DNA of 63,154 nucleotides, taken from the NCBI GenBank assembly GCA_934121925.1, contig CAKOVK010000007.1, positions 1 through 63,154 of the forward strand. The letters run 5' to 3'. The stretch's first letter is position 1, and every line of letters starts with the position of its first letter. Below the pieces are notes generated by a model. That model had not been told where the DNA came from and did no database searches. It saw only the letters and a list, made by a program, of their open reading frames with translations. Both the position numbers and the translations under genes were made by a program. Positions 53,194 through 62,312 of this stretch are shown here, piece by piece. This DNA comes from an uncultured Clostridia bacterium (GTDB lineage: Bacteria; Bacillota; Clostridia; TANB77; CAG-508).

Positions 53194-53670
53194 CTAAATA
53201 AATTTTAGTAAAATTGTAATACCAATAAATAATATATAAAATCCTATTACAGAAAAAGATCTTACAGCCTCTAGCATAACAGCAAAAACTTCATATTTTA
53301 AATCTGTATTTTTAGGATTCATATTATATATTTCTTTCTCATCTATTTGATTTTCATTTAATTTTTTTGCAAAATTATTATATCTTTTTCTATACATTCT
53401 TTCAAAAGCCAAATAATAAGTATCCATAATCATTCCTACCAAAGCTATAATTAGTCCTACCCACCAATAGCCTTTTAATTCTTTAACAGCTATTAGAATA
53501 GTAATGAATATTGTATATACCACTGCTATTAATGCTTTAATATTAGCACTATTTCCACCCATTCTGCTTATAACGTTTTGTAAGAATTCTAAATAAGCAA
53601 CTACTGATGGATGATCTTTTAAATCAATTATTTTCTCTTTTACATTTATCTTTGTATTATCTTTTTCCAT
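53194..53670 (-). CDS. Small membrane protein, candidate effector of the TIR operon
   Basis: This 158-residue protein has an N-terminal soluble helix region (residues 1-42), a membrane helix near 45-65 (LIAVVYTIFITILIAV), a second near 70-90 (GYWWVGLIIALVGMIMDTYYL) and a third at the C-terminus (GFYILFIGITILLKFI). The MDTYYLAFERMYRKRYN motif after helix 2 looks conserved in small membrane proteins seen near TIR genes. It is first in the operon. No ThsA (SIR2-SLOG) gene is present, so this is a reasonable candidate for a membrane-damaging effector. Confidence 0.65.
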   Translation of the reverse strand: MEKDNTKINVKEKIIDLKDHPSVVAYLEFLQNVISRMGGNSANIKALIAVVYTIFITILIAVKELKGYWWVGLIIALVGMIMDTYYLAFERMYRKRYNNFAKKLNENQIDEKEIYNMNPKNTDLKYEVFAVMLEAVRSFSVIGFYILFIGITILLKFI

Positions 53671-53816
53671 TTTTTCTTCTCCTTTTCTTTCGACAGATTA
53701 TATCATATTTTTTGTAAATAATCCAGTATTTTCAAAGGATTTTAGCTTTCAAATTTTCGACATTTTTTTACATTTTATTACATTTATATTTTTTTTGAGT
53801 TTCTTTTTGAAATCTA

Positions 53817-53857
53817 TTGCATTTTGTTAACTATTGCTGTATAATATCTTTGTTAAC
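53817..53857 (+). promoter_or_regulatory. Integrase promoter with GTTAAC boxes
   Basis: TTGCAT at 53817-53822, 17 bp, TATAAT at 53840-53845. One GTTAAC (53826-53831) lies in the spacer and another (53852-53857) just after the -10, so the regulator of the GTTAAC cluster could also control the integrase. Confidence 0.65.
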
Positions 53858-53914
53858 AATTAAATTAATACTCCTCCCACCCATAGGCATACTTGAAAGG
53901 AGGTGAAATAAGTA

Positions 53915-55108
53915 ATGGCTGGGAGTATAGAAAAAAGAGGAAAAAATAGTTACAGGCTAACAGTATCCGAAGGATTTGACCTAGACGGAAAACCTATGAT
54001 ACACAGAAAAACAGTACATGGAACTAAAAAAGATGCAGAAGTGGAACTAGCAAAATTTGTTACTGAAGTACAAAATGGTTTAGTAATTGATGGTAAATCT
54101 CTTAAATTTTCTGAATTTACTGAAATATGGAAAAGAGATTATGGCTCAAAAGAACTTGCTCCATCAACATATAAACGATATTGTAGAATGTTAGAAACAA
54201 GACTTTTACCATACTTTGGGCATTTCTATATTAACAAAATTAAACCAACAGACATTATGAAATTCTATGACTTACTTGAAAAAGATACTCAATTAGTTAG
54301 AAAAAAAGGTAACAATGGTTCAAAAACAAAAAAGCCCTTATCTGGTAAAACAATTTTAGAGCATCACAGATTATTAAGAGCAATGCTTCACAAAGCAGTT
54401 TATTGGCAATTAATAGTGGCGAATCCTGCTGAACGTGTTCAGCCACCTAAAGCTAGGAAACCAAAAAGAAGATCTTATGATGATGAACAAACTAAGATAT
54501 TACTAGAAAATTTAGAGTTGTTATCTAGCGAAGATACTAAATACAAAGTTGCAATCATTCTTACAGTATTTACTGGTGTTCGTTTAGGAGAATTAATGGG
54601 ATTAGAATGGCAAGATGTTGATTTTAAAAATGGAATAATCAGTATTAATCGTTCTAGTCAATACCTAGCAGATATGGGAGTTTTTACAAAAGTTCCAAAA
54701 ACAGAAAGTTCCATTAGAGAAATTGCAATACCTAAATTTATCATTTCTTTACTTGAGGAATATAAGTTATGGTATGAAGAACAAAAATCGATTTACGGCG
54801 AATTATGGACTAATTCTGATAGGTTATTTGTACAAGCAGATGGTAAACCAATGCATCCTTCTACAATTAGCAAATGGTTTGTAAAATATGTTGGTCAAAT
54901 AGGATTACCTGTAATTAATTTTCACGGATTAAGACATACAAATGCAAGTTTACTAGTTGCACAAAATATTGATATAGCAGTAATTTCTGCGAGACTAGGT
55001 CATGCACAAATAAGTACTACACTTGACTTTTATGTGCATCCACTACTTTCTCATAATAGAAAAGCTGGCTATGCACTAGAAAACTTATTATTACCAACAA
55101 GGTCTTAA
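53915..55108 (+). CDS. int: Tyrosine recombinase / site-specific integrase
   Basis: This 397-residue integrase has an N-terminal arm-binding domain (SIEKRGKNSYRLTVSEGFDLDG), a SAM-like core-binding domain (about 60-170) and a catalytic domain with Arg in TGVRLGELMGLEW, Lys in KVPKTESS, HxxR in HGLRHTNASLLV, the second His in LGHAQISTTL and the Tyr nucleophile in LDFYVH. ATG 53915 has AAAGGAGGTGAAA upstream. It lies 370 bp from the attR copy within tRNA-fMet, the usual distance, and probably drives excision and integration. Confidence 0.96.
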   Translation: MAGSIEKRGKNSYRLTVSEGFDLDGKPMIHRKTVHGTKKDAEVELAKFVTEVQNGLVIDGKSLKFSEFTEIWKRDYGSKELAPSTYKRYCRMLETRLLPYFGHFYINKIKPTDIMKFYDLLEKDTQLVRKKGNNGSKTKKPLSGKTILEHHRLLRAMLHKAVYWQLIVANPAERVQPPKARKPKRRSYDDEQTKILLENLELLSSEDTKYKVAIILTVFTGVRLGELMGLEWQDVDFKNGIISINRSSQYLADMGVFTKVPKTESSIREIAIPKFIISLLEEYKLWYEEQKSIYGELWTNSDRLFVQADGKPMHPSTISKWFVKYVGQIGLPVINFHGLRHTNASLLVAQNIDIAVISARLGHAQISTTLDFYVHPLLSHNRKAGYALENLLLPTRS

Positions 55109-55346
55109 TTTGAACTTTTTTCTAATTTTCACAAATTACAAATTTTCACGATTTAAAAAGGTAAAAAACTTTGAGATTATATATCTCTTTCCCAAAAGTT
55201 TTTTACTATAAATTTTAAAATTTTATTGCAATTTACATTATTAAATGATGTTAAAAATTTAAAATATTTATTTATAACATTATAATGTAAGTATAAAATT
55301 TTAATGAATTTTTATTGATATTTATGGCATTTGAGGTAATTATTTT

Positions 55347-55363
55347 ACCCAATTTTTACCCAA
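55347..55363. repeat. Possible integrase arm site, right end
   Basis: ACCCAATTTTTACCCAA, near identical to the site at 38166. It contains two ACCCA repeats 10 bp apart. The rest of the 55109-55458 spacer holds a hairpin (GTAAAAAACTTT with its complement, about 55160-55210) that could terminate int. Confidence 0.5.
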
Positions 55364-55458
55364 TTTGACATAAGAATGCCATTTTCAATCATTATTGCAA
55401 CTAATTTTAAGGCATAAAAAAACACCTACAGTCATTGAAACTGTAAGCATTTATGTTT

Positions 55459-55534
<76 letters not shown>

Positions 55535-55654
55535 ATATTCATTTTTACTACTGTATTAGTATACTCTTCTTTTGTATATTTGTCAATACTTTCACTAAAA
55601 TATGTTCCTTCTTTGTAAATTTTATGCAAATTTTCAAAAATTATTCATAAAAAT

Positions 55655-55680
55655 TGCCAGCCTGAATTAACAGGCCAGCA
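55655..55680 (-). terminator. Terminator of the acetyltransferase-like gene
   Basis: On the minus strand TGCTGGCCTG pairs with CAGGCTGGCA (two G-U pairs) around TTAATT and is followed by ATTTTTA. It lies 7 bp after the stop codon. Confidence 0.75.
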
Positions 55681-55686
55681 TTACAC

Positions 55687-56142
55687 TTACAAGAGTTTTT
55701 CCCATTCTTCTGAGAATTCATCTTCTCTGTTTTTAACAAATCCATTTGCAATCACGACTCTTCTGGTGTCAGAATCAGCCATGTTTATACAAACTTGAAT
55801 TCTCTTAACATCAGTATTGTTTTTTCTTATAAACTCTACAAACAATCCCAATGCAGTTTTTGCAATATGACTATTTACATCATACGAAGGCAAAACATAA
55901 TAACTTGTTAAAAGAACATCATCAATTAGCAAAGCTTCCAATGCTCCAAGCATCACGTCTGTCTTTTCATCTACAATTGCTAAAGCCGGTTCAAGATTCA
56001 TATCTCTTTGGATATAATCATTTAACATGGTTTTGCAATCGCACTTAAGCACCAAACAAAATGGAATCATTTTATTGGCAATACACCGTCCTAGATTTTT
56101 TTCGTCCTTTTCTTTGAACTTTCTAAGAATAATGTTTGCCAT
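55687..56142 (-). CDS. GNAT-like acetyltransferase (divergent)
   Basis: This 151-residue protein begins MANIILRKFKEKDEKNLG and ends RRVVIANGFVKNREDEFSEEW, a GNAT-like pattern in which ANGF is near the C-terminal strand. The acetyl-CoA loop is poorly conserved (YDVNSHIAKTALGLFVEFI). I use ATG 56142 with GGAGGA upstream, not the further upstream in-frame ATG at 56184. The substrate is unknown. Confidence 0.65.
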   Translation of the reverse strand: MANIILRKFKEKDEKNLGRCIANKMIPFCLVLKCDCKTMLNDYIQRDMNLEPALAIVDEKTDVMLGALEALLIDDVLLTSYYVLPSYDVNSHIAKTALGLFVEFIRKNNTDVKRIQVCINMADSDTRRVVIANGFVKNREDEFSEEWEKLL

Positions 56143-56206
56143 AAAAAAGTCCTCCTTCAAAATAGTGTACATAAAGTATATCACATGTTTTGCAAAATTT
56201 CAAATA

Positions 56207-57269
56207 TTAATTATTTATTGTAGGTATTCTTAAAACTTCCCCTATATAAATTAAATTTGGATTCTTTATGTCGTTTAGTTCAACAATACTTTCTATACTA
56301 ACTCCGATATTCTCTAGCTATTTGTGTTAAAGTATTTCCTCTTCTTACAATATACAATTTGTGACTAGTATCATGTATTTGGTTATCACTTAAAACAGGA
56401 ACTTTTATTTTTTGACCCACATAAATTAAATTTGGATTTTTTATATTGTTTATTTTAGCTAAATATTGATATGATGTGTTATATTCTTTTGCGATTTGGC
56501 TTAAAGTATTTCCCCTCTTTACAACAACGTACTTTGAATTTTCTGTTCTGTCTGGTACTGTATCTGTAGGAATTTTAGAATTATTATTTAAGAATATTCC
56601 TCCTGTAAATTCATCTCTGTCTACATTTCCATTTATGCCTTCAATTCTTCCTCTGTCAGTATATTGAAATCCAACCCAAGTATCCCATTTTCCGTTACTT
56701 TCTGGTTCTTCCACAAAATAATCTGCTACCCATATAGGATACTTATTTGCAAGTTCTTTACTAAATACCTCTCTTGCATTATACGCATCACTATAAATTA
56801 CGCATTCTTTACCACTTAACTCCTCCACTGTAGTTAAAAAAGCCATAGCCACATTGTTTATTTCGTTTACTTCTAGCCCATTAAATACCTCAAAATCCAT
56901 TGCCAATTTACATTCTGGTTCAAGCCCCTTTATATTGCTAACAAAAAAACTAGCTTGATCTCTAGCTTCTTCAGTATTTTTAGCTGTTAAAAAATGATAA
57001 AATCCTGTTCTTAATCCATTTGCTTTTGCCTTATCATAATTCTCTTTAAAATATGGATCTTTGTAATTTGTTCCTTCACTCACTCTAATGTATACCACTT
57101 CTATTCCCTCTTCTGCAACTTCTTTAAAATTGATATTTCCTTGCCATTCGCTTACATCAATTCCCTTGTACACTATCTCATCCGAAGGTGGAAAAGCAAA
57201 TATTGGTATGCTTATAGTTAATACAAACATTATCAAAAGCATTAAAACTATTAATTTTCTCTTAACCAT
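56207..57269 (-). CDS. GH25 lysozyme-like hydrolase with two LysM domains, read through a +1 shift at CGG
   Basis: This is a secreted muramidase-type protein. The signal peptide is residues 1-25 (LIVLMLLIMFVLTISIPIFA). The GH25 domain (about 32-225) has KGIDVSEWQGNI, FYHFLTA, LAMDFEVFN (catalytic acids) and WVADYFVEEP. LysM 1 is YVVVKRGNTLSQIAKEYNTS to VGQKIKVPV. LysM 2 begins YIVRRGNTLTQIAREY and is interrupted by an in-frame CGG at 56306-56304. Skipping C gives GGA GTT AGT and completes it as GVSIESIVELNDIKNPNLIY to EVLRIPTINN, total 353 residues. Comparison with LysM 1 in the same protein is an internal control for the shift. It is probably a cell-wall remodelling enzyme. Confidence 0.92.
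56304..56306 (-). other. CGG recoding site in the GH25-LysM gene
   Basis: The zero frame reads TAT CGG AGT TAG, with a stop two codons later. The functional frame is TAT, skip C, GGA GTT AGT, completing LysM 2. Confidence 0.9.
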
Positions 57270-57431
57270 ATGTACCTCCTATTAAAATTTATGTTTAAAT
57301 TACACATTTATTACTCTTTATATATTTGACTTTTAAACTACTTTTGTATAGAATTCATTTATTAGATAGTACATATATAATTATGTATGTATTTGTTTTA
57401 TGTATTTTTATACAGAAAAAGAGGTATTAAA

Positions 57432-58415
57432 ATGAAAGAAAAAATCAAAGTAGCAATCGCCGGTTACGGTAATCTTGGTAAAGGAGTAGAAAGTCAACTT
57501 GTTAAAAAACCTGATATGGAATTAGTTTGCATTTTCACAAGACGTTGTCCATCAGAACTAAATATAAAATCAAAAGTTCCAGTAGTAAGCTTAGAGTCTA
57601 TTAAAGATTGGCAAGGAAAAATAGATATTGTTTTTCTTTGTGGTGGTTCAGCAACAGATTTACCTGTTCAAGGTCCTATGATAGCTTCTATGTTTAACAC
57701 TATTGATAGTTTTGACACACATGCTAAAGCCCTTGACTATTCAAAGTCTATGGAAGAAGCTGCTAAAAAAGCTGGTACAATTGCTATGACTTCAATAGGA
57801 TGGGATCCAGGATTATTCTCTAGTATAAGACTTATTATTAAATCTATTCTCCCCAACTCAAAAATCTATACTTTTTGGGGTGATGGAGTCAGCCAAGGTC
57901 ACTCTGATGCAATAAGAAGAATTAATGGAGTGAAAAATGCTGTTCAATATACACTGCCTGTTAAAGAAGCAATTCAAAGAGTTAGAAATGGAGAAACTCC
58001 TGAATTTACAAAAAGAGAAATGCACACAAGATTGTGCTACGTTGTTGCAAAAGATGACGCAAATAAATTAGAAATTGAAAAAAAGATTAAAAATATGCCA
58101 TTTTATTTTGATGAATATGATACTAATGTAAATTTTGTAACAGAAGAAGAGTTGCTAAAATCTCATTCTAAATTACCACACGGCGGAACAGTAATAGGTG
58201 TTGGAGAAACATCTGAAGGTACAAAGCAAGTTATAGAGTTTTCTTTGGATTTAGACTCAAACCCAGAATTTACTTCTTCAGTTCTAATTGCTTATGCACG
58301 TGCTACGTATAAAATGTGGCAAAATGGCGAAAGAGGATACAAAAACTTTTCTGATGTTCCTCCAAAATATTTGTGTGACATAGATTATAATGACATAATA
58401 AAAAATATTTTATAA
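57432..58415 (+). CDS. ddh: meso-Diaminopimelate D-dehydrogenase
   Basis: Ddh makes meso-diaminopimelate directly from tetrahydrodipicolinate with NADPH and ammonia, for lysine and peptidoglycan. The NADP loop IAGYGNLGKG is at residues 8-17, followed by CIFTRRCPSEL, FLCGGSATDLPVQGP, SIGWDPGLFS and GDGVSQGHSDAI. The length of 327 residues is standard. ATG 57432 follows AAAGAGG. An in-frame ATG at 57387 is rejected for lack of a ribosome site. A weak hairpin (58418-58445) follows. Confidence 0.97.
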   Translation: MKEKIKVAIAGYGNLGKGVESQLVKKPDMELVCIFTRRCPSELNIKSKVPVVSLESIKDWQGKIDIVFLCGGSATDLPVQGPMIASMFNTIDSFDTHAKALDYSKSMEEAAKKAGTIAMTSIGWDPGLFSSIRLIIKSILPNSKIYTFWGDGVSQGHSDAIRRINGVKNAVQYTLPVKEAIQRVRNGETPEFTKREMHTRLCYVVAKDDANKLEIEKKIKNMPFYFDEYDTNVNFVTEEELLKSHSKLPHGGTVIGVGETSEGTKQVIEFSLDLDSNPEFTSSVLIAYARATYKMWQNGERGYKNFSDVPPKYLCDIDYNDIIKNIL

Positions 58416-58493
58416 AACTTAAAGGCAGTAATGGTCGCCTTTAAGCGTTGCAAACTCTTGTAATATATGTTAATATATGTATTGGTGATAAAT

Positions 58494-59558
58494 ATGAAGT
58501 TTTTAAATGAAATATTAGATTTTTTTAAAAGTCTTACTATGGAAAATGCAATAGATATTGGAATAGGACTAGCAATTATTGTAATTTTTAAAATAATAAG
58601 CTCGTCTCTTGCATATATCATAGTAAAGATGTTTAAATTTAAAGTTAAAGATAAAAATAAAATTAAAAATAATGGATTTTATAAACCACTAAAATCTTTC
58701 TTCATTATTTTAGGAATATATATTGGATTTATGGTTTTGAAATTACCAACAGATGTTTTTGCTATTATAACCAAAGTATTTAAAATATGTGTTATATTGC
58801 TTGCTACAAAAGGATTTTCTAATTTGTTCGATTCAAATTCTGAATCATTTGCTAAATTACGCGAAAAACTTAACTTTAATGGAAACGACACAACAATTAA
58901 CTTTTTTAGCAAAGTAGCTAAGGCATTAATTTATATAATTGCTGGATTTATTCTGATTACAGAACTTGGTTATAACTTAGGTGGTTTGGCAACAGGTCTT
59001 GGAATTAGTAGTGTTGTAATAGCACTTGCTGCTCAAGATATTGCAAAAAGCTTTTTAGCAGGTATCTCTATAATATCTGATAGACCTTTTGAAATAGGTG
59101 ATTACATTACTGTTGGTGGGTTTTCTGGAACTGTGGAAGATATTACTTTTAGAACAACAAGAATAAGAAATGCAGAAAGCCAGGTTATAGTTCTTCCAAA
59201 CAGTATTTTAACAGATAATAACATTATAAATTCATCTAAAAGAGATACTAGAAGATTTTTTACTGTACTTACACTTGAATTAGATACTCCTTTAGAAAAA
59301 GTATCACAATTAACAGAAAATATAAAATTAGCTTTAACAACACATCCACAAATTATTAATGAAACTGTAAAAGTATTTTTTGAAAAAATTTCTGCTGATG
59401 GAATCGATTTATCAATTGATTTAAAGACTAATGCTCTAGAATATGTCGATTATTTAAAATTCAAAGAAGAAATAAATTACACTTTATTAGATATGGTAAA
59501 TCAAGCACAAATAGGTCTTGCATACCCATCACAATCAATATATTTAAAGAAGGACTAA
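58494..59558 (+). CDS. mscS: MscS-family mechanosensitive channel
   Basis: This 355-residue small-conductance channel has N-terminal membrane helices (about 20-45, 65-90, 95-110) and a pore helix near residue 160 with the glycine/alanine-rich GGLATGLGISSVVIALAAQDIAKSF. A beta domain follows with RPFEIGDYITVGGFSGTVEDITFR and VVLPNS-like VIVLPNSILTDN. It protects cells from osmotic downshock. ATG 58494 has GGTGATAAAT upstream. The next gene starts 4 bp after its stop. Confidence 0.94.
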   Translation: MKFLNEILDFFKSLTMENAIDIGIGLAIIVIFKIISSSLAYIIVKMFKFKVKDKNKIKNNGFYKPLKSFFIILGIYIGFMVLKLPTDVFAIITKVFKICVILLATKGFSNLFDSNSESFAKLREKLNFNGNDTTINFFSKVAKALIYIIAGFILITELGYNLGGLATGLGISSVVIALAAQDIAKSFLAGISIISDRPFEIGDYITVGGFSGTVEDITFRTTRIRNAESQVIVLPNSILTDNNIINSSKRDTRRFFTVLTLELDTPLEKVSQLTENIKLALTTHPQIINETVKVFFEKISADGIDLSIDLKTNALEYVDYLKFKEEINYTLLDMVNQAQIGLAYPSQSIYLKKD

Positions 59559-59561
59559 AAA

Positions 59562-60449
59562 ATGTTAGATAATTGTACTCTATGCCCACATAATTGTAAA
59601 GTTAATAGATTAGAAGGAAAAAAAGGTAGATGTAAGTGTGATAATACATTAAAGATTGCACTTGCATCTTTGCATATGTTTGAAGAACCATGTATTAGTG
59701 GAACAAATGGCTCTGGAACTATATTTTTTACTAATTGCAATTTAAATTGTATATATTGCCAAAACTATGAAATTAGCCAAGGTGGAAAAGGTAAAGAAAT
59801 CACTATACAAAATCTTGCTGATATTTTTATTAAACAACAGGAAAAAGGTGCTCATAATATAAATTTAGTAACACCTACAATGTATGTGTACCAGATAATT
59901 GAAGCTATTAAACTTGCACGAAAAAATGGGTTAAAAATTCCAATTATATATAATTCTAATGGATATGAAAATATAGAAACAATAAAGATGTTAAATGGCT
60001 ATATTGATGTTTATTTGCCTGATTTAAAATATTATACAAATGAATTGTCTAAAAAATATTCTAATGTTGATAATTATTTTGAGGTTGCAACAAATGCTAT
60101 AAAAGAAATGTACTCACAAGTTGGAAATGCTGTTTTTGATGATAATGGAATTATTCAAAAAGGAGTTATTATTCGTCATTTAGTTCTTCCAAATCATATT
60201 CAAAATACAAAAAATATTTTAAAATGGATTAATGAAAACATGCCAAAAGATATATATGTAAGTGTAATGGCTCAATATTTTCCAACTTATAAAGCCAAAA
60301 GCGATTCTTTAATAAACAGAAAATTAAATAAAAAAGAATATAAGGAAGTTTTTAACTACTTATATTCTCTAGATTTACAAAATGGATATATTCAAGAATT
60401 AGGAAGCCACGAGGAAGAATATGTTCCGGACTTTAATTTAAGCTTCTAA
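59562..60449 (+). CDS. Radical SAM protein (PflA-like, YfkAB/AmmeMemo-like group)
   Basis: This 295-residue protein has an N-terminal Cys cluster (CTLCPHNCKVNRLEGKKGRC, typical of this PflA-like subgroup) and the radical SAM motif CNLNCIYC near residue 65, followed by GGKGKEIT. LVTPTMYVYQIIEAI, IPIIYNSNGYE and IIRHLVLPNH are conserved later motifs. It ends with a PAQYFP-like MAQYFPTYKA. The target is unknown; members are annotated as activating-enzyme-like. It overlaps the convergent glycosyltransferase by 4 bp. Confidence 0.9.
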   Translation: MLDNCTLCPHNCKVNRLEGKKGRCKCDNTLKIALASLHMFEEPCISGTNGSGTIFFTNCNLNCIYCQNYEISQGGKGKEITIQNLADIFIKQQEKGAHNINLVTPTMYVYQIIEAIKLARKNGLKIPIIYNSNGYENIETIKMLNGYIDVYLPDLKYYTNELSKKYSNVDNYFEVATNAIKEMYSQVGNAVFDDNGIIQKGVIIRHLVLPNHIQNTKNILKWINENMPKDIYVSVMAQYFPTYKAKSDSLINRKLNKKEYKEVFNYLYSLDLQNGYIQELGSHEEEYVPDFNLSF

Positions 60450-61579
60450 TTCTTGCTATATTCTCTAATTGCATCTTCAAACATTCCTTCTATTTTTTTC
60501 ATGCTTTTTTCTATTCTATAATTTTCTGCATGCTCAGCATATTTCATTTCCATCTGTTTTCTTTCGGCTTCGTTTTCAATCCAATAATCAATTTTTTTAG
60601 CTAAATCATCGCTATTTCCAGCCTTAAATAAGCTTCTATCATCTAGTGCAAATTGAGGTGTTGCAGATTTCGGACTGTTTGCAATTATAGGAACTATTCC
60701 ACATGCAAATGCTTCTATACATGATATTGCTTCTATTTCTGCATCTGCTGAATGTATATAAAGATCTGTCATTCCAAGTAATTCCAATAAATGTTCTTTA
60801 TCAAAAAAGCTTATTACTGGTTCATTTGCTAATTTTTCTCCTAATTTTTTATATTTATTATATTTTGGACCTTTTCCAGCAAGTACTAATTGAATTTTAT
60901 CACTATATTTTGACTTAGAAATTGCTTCAAATATTAAATCCTGTCTTTTTTCATTTGATAATCTTCCTATCATTGTAATTACAAATTTATCTTTAAACTC
61001 TGGACTTTTTTCATTCTTTCTATATTTAAACTCTGGTCCTACTCCATTTGATATTACATATGTTTTAGCTGTATAGCCATGTTCTTTTAATTCATTTGCT
61101 ATAAAGTTACTTGGGCAATGAATATGTTTAAATTTATTGAAAAACTTATCTCTAAAAAAACTATATATTTTATCATTAACTTTTGTATTCTTTCCAAGGC
61201 CTATTGTATATGTAATATTCTCTGGTTGTACATGAAAAGCAGCTGTACGTGGTGTCCCTAATTTTTCTGCTATTTCCAATGCCTCATAAGATAAGAAAAA
61301 CGGCATATAAAAGTGAACCACATCAACTTTTGAAATAGCTGCTTCTAAGACCTCTTTATTTGGAACAGCGAATGTCATTCCTTGAGATTTTATTATTTTA
61401 GAAACTATTATAGGTAGTGGCAATTTTTTAACTACATATTTATTTTCTGCAGGTTTTCCTGTACTTACAACATATACCTCATGACCTAAGTTCATTAGTC
61501 CCTCTGCAAACCTTTTTGCAGAAATTGTTGTACCATTATTTGCATCATCAAATTGATCTATAACTATCAAAATTTTCAT
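60446..61579 (-). CDS. GT4-family glycosyltransferase (lipid glycosyltransferase-like)
   Basis: This 377-residue retaining GT-B enzyme has the N-terminal motif MKILIVIDQFDDANNGTTIS, and in the C-terminal half VITMIGRLSNEKRQDLIFEA, LVLAGKGPKYNKY and the EX7E-like DAEIEAISCIEAFACGIVPII. It most resembles diacylglycerol glucosyltransferases and capsule GTs of Firmicutes. I use ATG 61579, which has GAGG at proper distance, rather than an upstream TTG at 61588. The exact sugar acceptor is inferred only from family resemblance. Confidence 0.88.
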   Translation of the reverse strand: MKILIVIDQFDDANNGTTISAKRFAEGLMNLGHEVYVVSTGKPAENKYVVKKLPLPIIVSKIIKSQGMTFAVPNKEVLEAAISKVDVVHFYMPFFLSYEALEIAEKLGTPRTAAFHVQPENITYTIGLGKNTKVNDKIYSFFRDKFFNKFKHIHCPSNFIANELKEHGYTAKTYVISNGVGPEFKYRKNEKSPEFKDKFVITMIGRLSNEKRQDLIFEAISKSKYSDKIQLVLAGKGPKYNKYKKLGEKLANEPVISFFDKEHLLELLGMTDLYIHSADAEIEAISCIEAFACGIVPIIANSPKSATPQFALDDRSLFKAGNSDDLAKKIDYWIENEAERKQMEMKYAEHAENYRIEKSMKKIEGMFEDAIREYSKN

Positions 61580-61641
61580 TAATATCAACCTCGCACAATA
61601 CTATACAATAAAACTCGAAAAAAATCAACTTTTGTAATCTC

Positions 61642-61673
61642 AGGGAAAAAGGGGACAGTCCCCTTTTTTCCCC
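61642..61673. repeat. GGGGACAGTCCCC-family palindrome
   Basis: GGGAAAAAGGGGACAGTCCC continuing CTTTTTTCCCC, between the divergent glycosyltransferase and HdeD genes. Confidence 0.8.
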
Positions 61674-61725
61674 ATTGTTTTTATTTTTAAGTAGTGATAT
61701 AATCTTCGTGATTGGAGGGAGAAAA

Positions 61726-62265
61726 ATGAAAGATTTATTTAAAAAAGCTGGCTTTACATCTATATTGTCTTCAATAGTGTTCTTACTTTTAGGAATTTTA
61801 CTTGTTGTAAGTCCTGAGGGCATTGTTAATGCAATTTCTTACATTATTGGTGCATTGCTTATTGCAACAGGTATTGTTAAAATAATTTCTTATTTTACTT
61901 CAAAAGGAGATTATTTGTTTTATGATTATAGGCTTATATATGGAACATTATGTATTATCTTAGGAATTCTTGTAATGGTTAGTGGTGCTGCTATTGCTTC
62001 TTTCTTTAGAATTATTATTGGAATATGGATAATACTAAGTGGAATTTCAAGGTTAGACCTTTCTGTAAGGCTTAAAGGTGCTGATACTAGTTATTGGTTT
62101 TTAAGTTTGCTTCTATCTGTTTTAATACTTATTACTGGTATTTATATAATGGTTGCACCTGGTACAATATTAGTTACATTAGGAATTATATTAATTTCTT
62201 ATTCTATCATGGATATAATAGAAAGTATTATATTTATGTTTAATATGAATAAACTATTAAAATAG
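61726..62265 (+). CDS. HdeD-like membrane protein (DUF308)
   Basis: This 179-residue protein has six closely spaced membrane helices and the DUF308/HdeD repeat: SPEGIVNAISYIIGALLIAT, YGTLCIILGILVMVSGAAI, GIWIILSGISRLDLSVRLKG and VAPGTILVTLGIILISYSI. In enterobacteria HdeD is linked to acid resistance; the role here is unknown. ATG 61726 has GGAGGGAGAAAA upstream. A perfect bidirectional terminator follows. Confidence 0.9.
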   Translation: MKDLFKKAGFTSILSSIVFLLLGILLVVSPEGIVNAISYIIGALLIATGIVKIISYFTSKGDYLFYDYRLIYGTLCIILGILVMVSGAAIASFFRIIIGIWIILSGISRLDLSVRLKGADTSYWFLSLLLSVLILITGIYIMVAPGTILVTLGIILISYSIMDIIESIIFMFNMNKLLK

Positions 62266-62312
62266 AGCATAGAAAAAAAGGACTTTTTTAGTCCTTTTTT
62301 TCTATGCTCTAT
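62263..62312. terminator. Bidirectional terminator
   Basis: TAGAGCATAGAAAAAAAGGA pairs with TCCTTTTTTTCTATGCTCTA around CTTTTTTAG. It overlaps the stop codons of the convergent HdeD and VTT genes. Confidence 0.92.
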
